Shown here: piece by piece, positions 35,011 through 35,090 of the stretch
Position numbering within the stretch: the stretch's first letter is position 1
How the letters are laid out: each line of letters opens with the position of its first letter
NCBI GenBank assembly: GCA_016873225.1
Contig: VGXS01000036.1
Span: forward strand, 1 to 35,090
Source of the DNA: Planctomycetota bacterium
Lineage (GTDB): Bacteria; Planctomycetota; Planctomycetia; Gemmatales; Gemmataceae
Length of the DNA stretch: 35,090 nucleotides
Reading direction: 5' to 3'
The notes under the pieces: generated by a model
Seen by the model: only the letters and a program-made list of their open reading frames with translations
Database searches by the model: none
Told to the model about the DNA's origin: nothing
Translations under genes and position numbers: made by a program

Positions 35011-35046
35011 GGGCCGCGACCCTTGCGGGTCGCGGCCCTTTTGTTT
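35011..35046 (+). terminator. Rho-independent terminator of the DUF1501 operon
   Basis: GGGCCGCGACCC-TTGC-GGGTCGCGGCCC: a 12-bp perfect stem, 4-nt loop, then TTTTGTTT. Strong intrinsic terminator 21 nt after the DUF1549/DUF1553 stop. The remaining 44 bases of the window hold nothing I can identify. Confidence 0.93.
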
Positions 35047-35090
35047 ACTTGCGATGTCCCCACTTCCAGAGCCAACTTCAAATAACTGAG

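Overview
The window looks like a chromosomal segment of a planctomycete (phylum Planctomycetota). The DNA is GC-rich, and the protein families are ones concentrated in that phylum: a DUF1559 pilin-like protein with an H-X9-DG tail, two DUF1501 proteins with Tat-like leaders, two DUF1549/DUF1553 proteins, a planctomycete-type cytochrome c domain fused to WD40 repeats, a PPC-domain protein and three extracytoplasmic sulfatases. I cannot name the genus. I saw no rRNA, tRNA, CRISPR array, insertion sequence or integrase, and no stretch over 300 bases lacks a gene.

Layout. 1-3.8 kb (minus strand): superfamily I helicase, exported N-formylglutamate amidohydrolase-like protein, ASCH-domain protein and DUF1559 protein. 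4.0-6.4 kb (plus): pyrB, with a FGGY sugar kinase started on the same ATGA. 6.4-7.6 kb (minus): a membrane-anchored excisionase-type HTH protein with a long acidic serine-rich middle. 7.8-8.2 kb (plus): a degenerate receiver domain. 8.1-10.6 kb (minus): a DUF1501 gene followed 28 bp later by a gene whose product I read as a bacterial relative of eukaryotic HPF1 (DUF2228), the histone PARylation factor. 10.7-13.9 kb (plus): a tight five-gene operon with ECF-type sigma factor, helical unknown, ImmA/IrrE metallopeptidase, second unknown and NUDIX hydrolase. 13.9-21.1 kb (minus): six genes with mostly ATGA junctions, encoding sulfatase, lethal-factor-like zinc peptidase, sulfatase, sulfatase, terpene-cyclase-like toroid with a haem motif, and NAD-dependent epimerase/3beta-HSD. 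21.2-24.0 kb (plus): MFS transporter and GT4 glycosyltransferase, divergent from the sulfatase operon. 24.2-35.0 kb (plus): DUF1501, PPC protein, DUF1549/DUF1553, cytochrome-WD40-coiled coil, a 79-aa protein, a second DUF1549/DUF1553 protein, then a strong intrinsic terminator.

How the parts may work together. The sulfatase operon plus the divergent transporter and glycosyltransferase suggest processing of sulfated extracellular material, but no glycoside hydrolase is present to confirm a substrate. The last 11 kb encodes a set of exported, probably haem-bearing proteins of unknown function that recurs in planctomycetes. The sigma/ImmA operon looks like a protease-linked regulatory unit. The HPF1-like gene is the most unexpected item, and no PARP-like partner is visible in the window.

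Many gene starts were moved downstream of the longest open frame because a ribosome-binding site, a signal peptide or an ATGA stop-start overlap supports the internal start. All family assignments come from reading motifs by eye; no database search was run.
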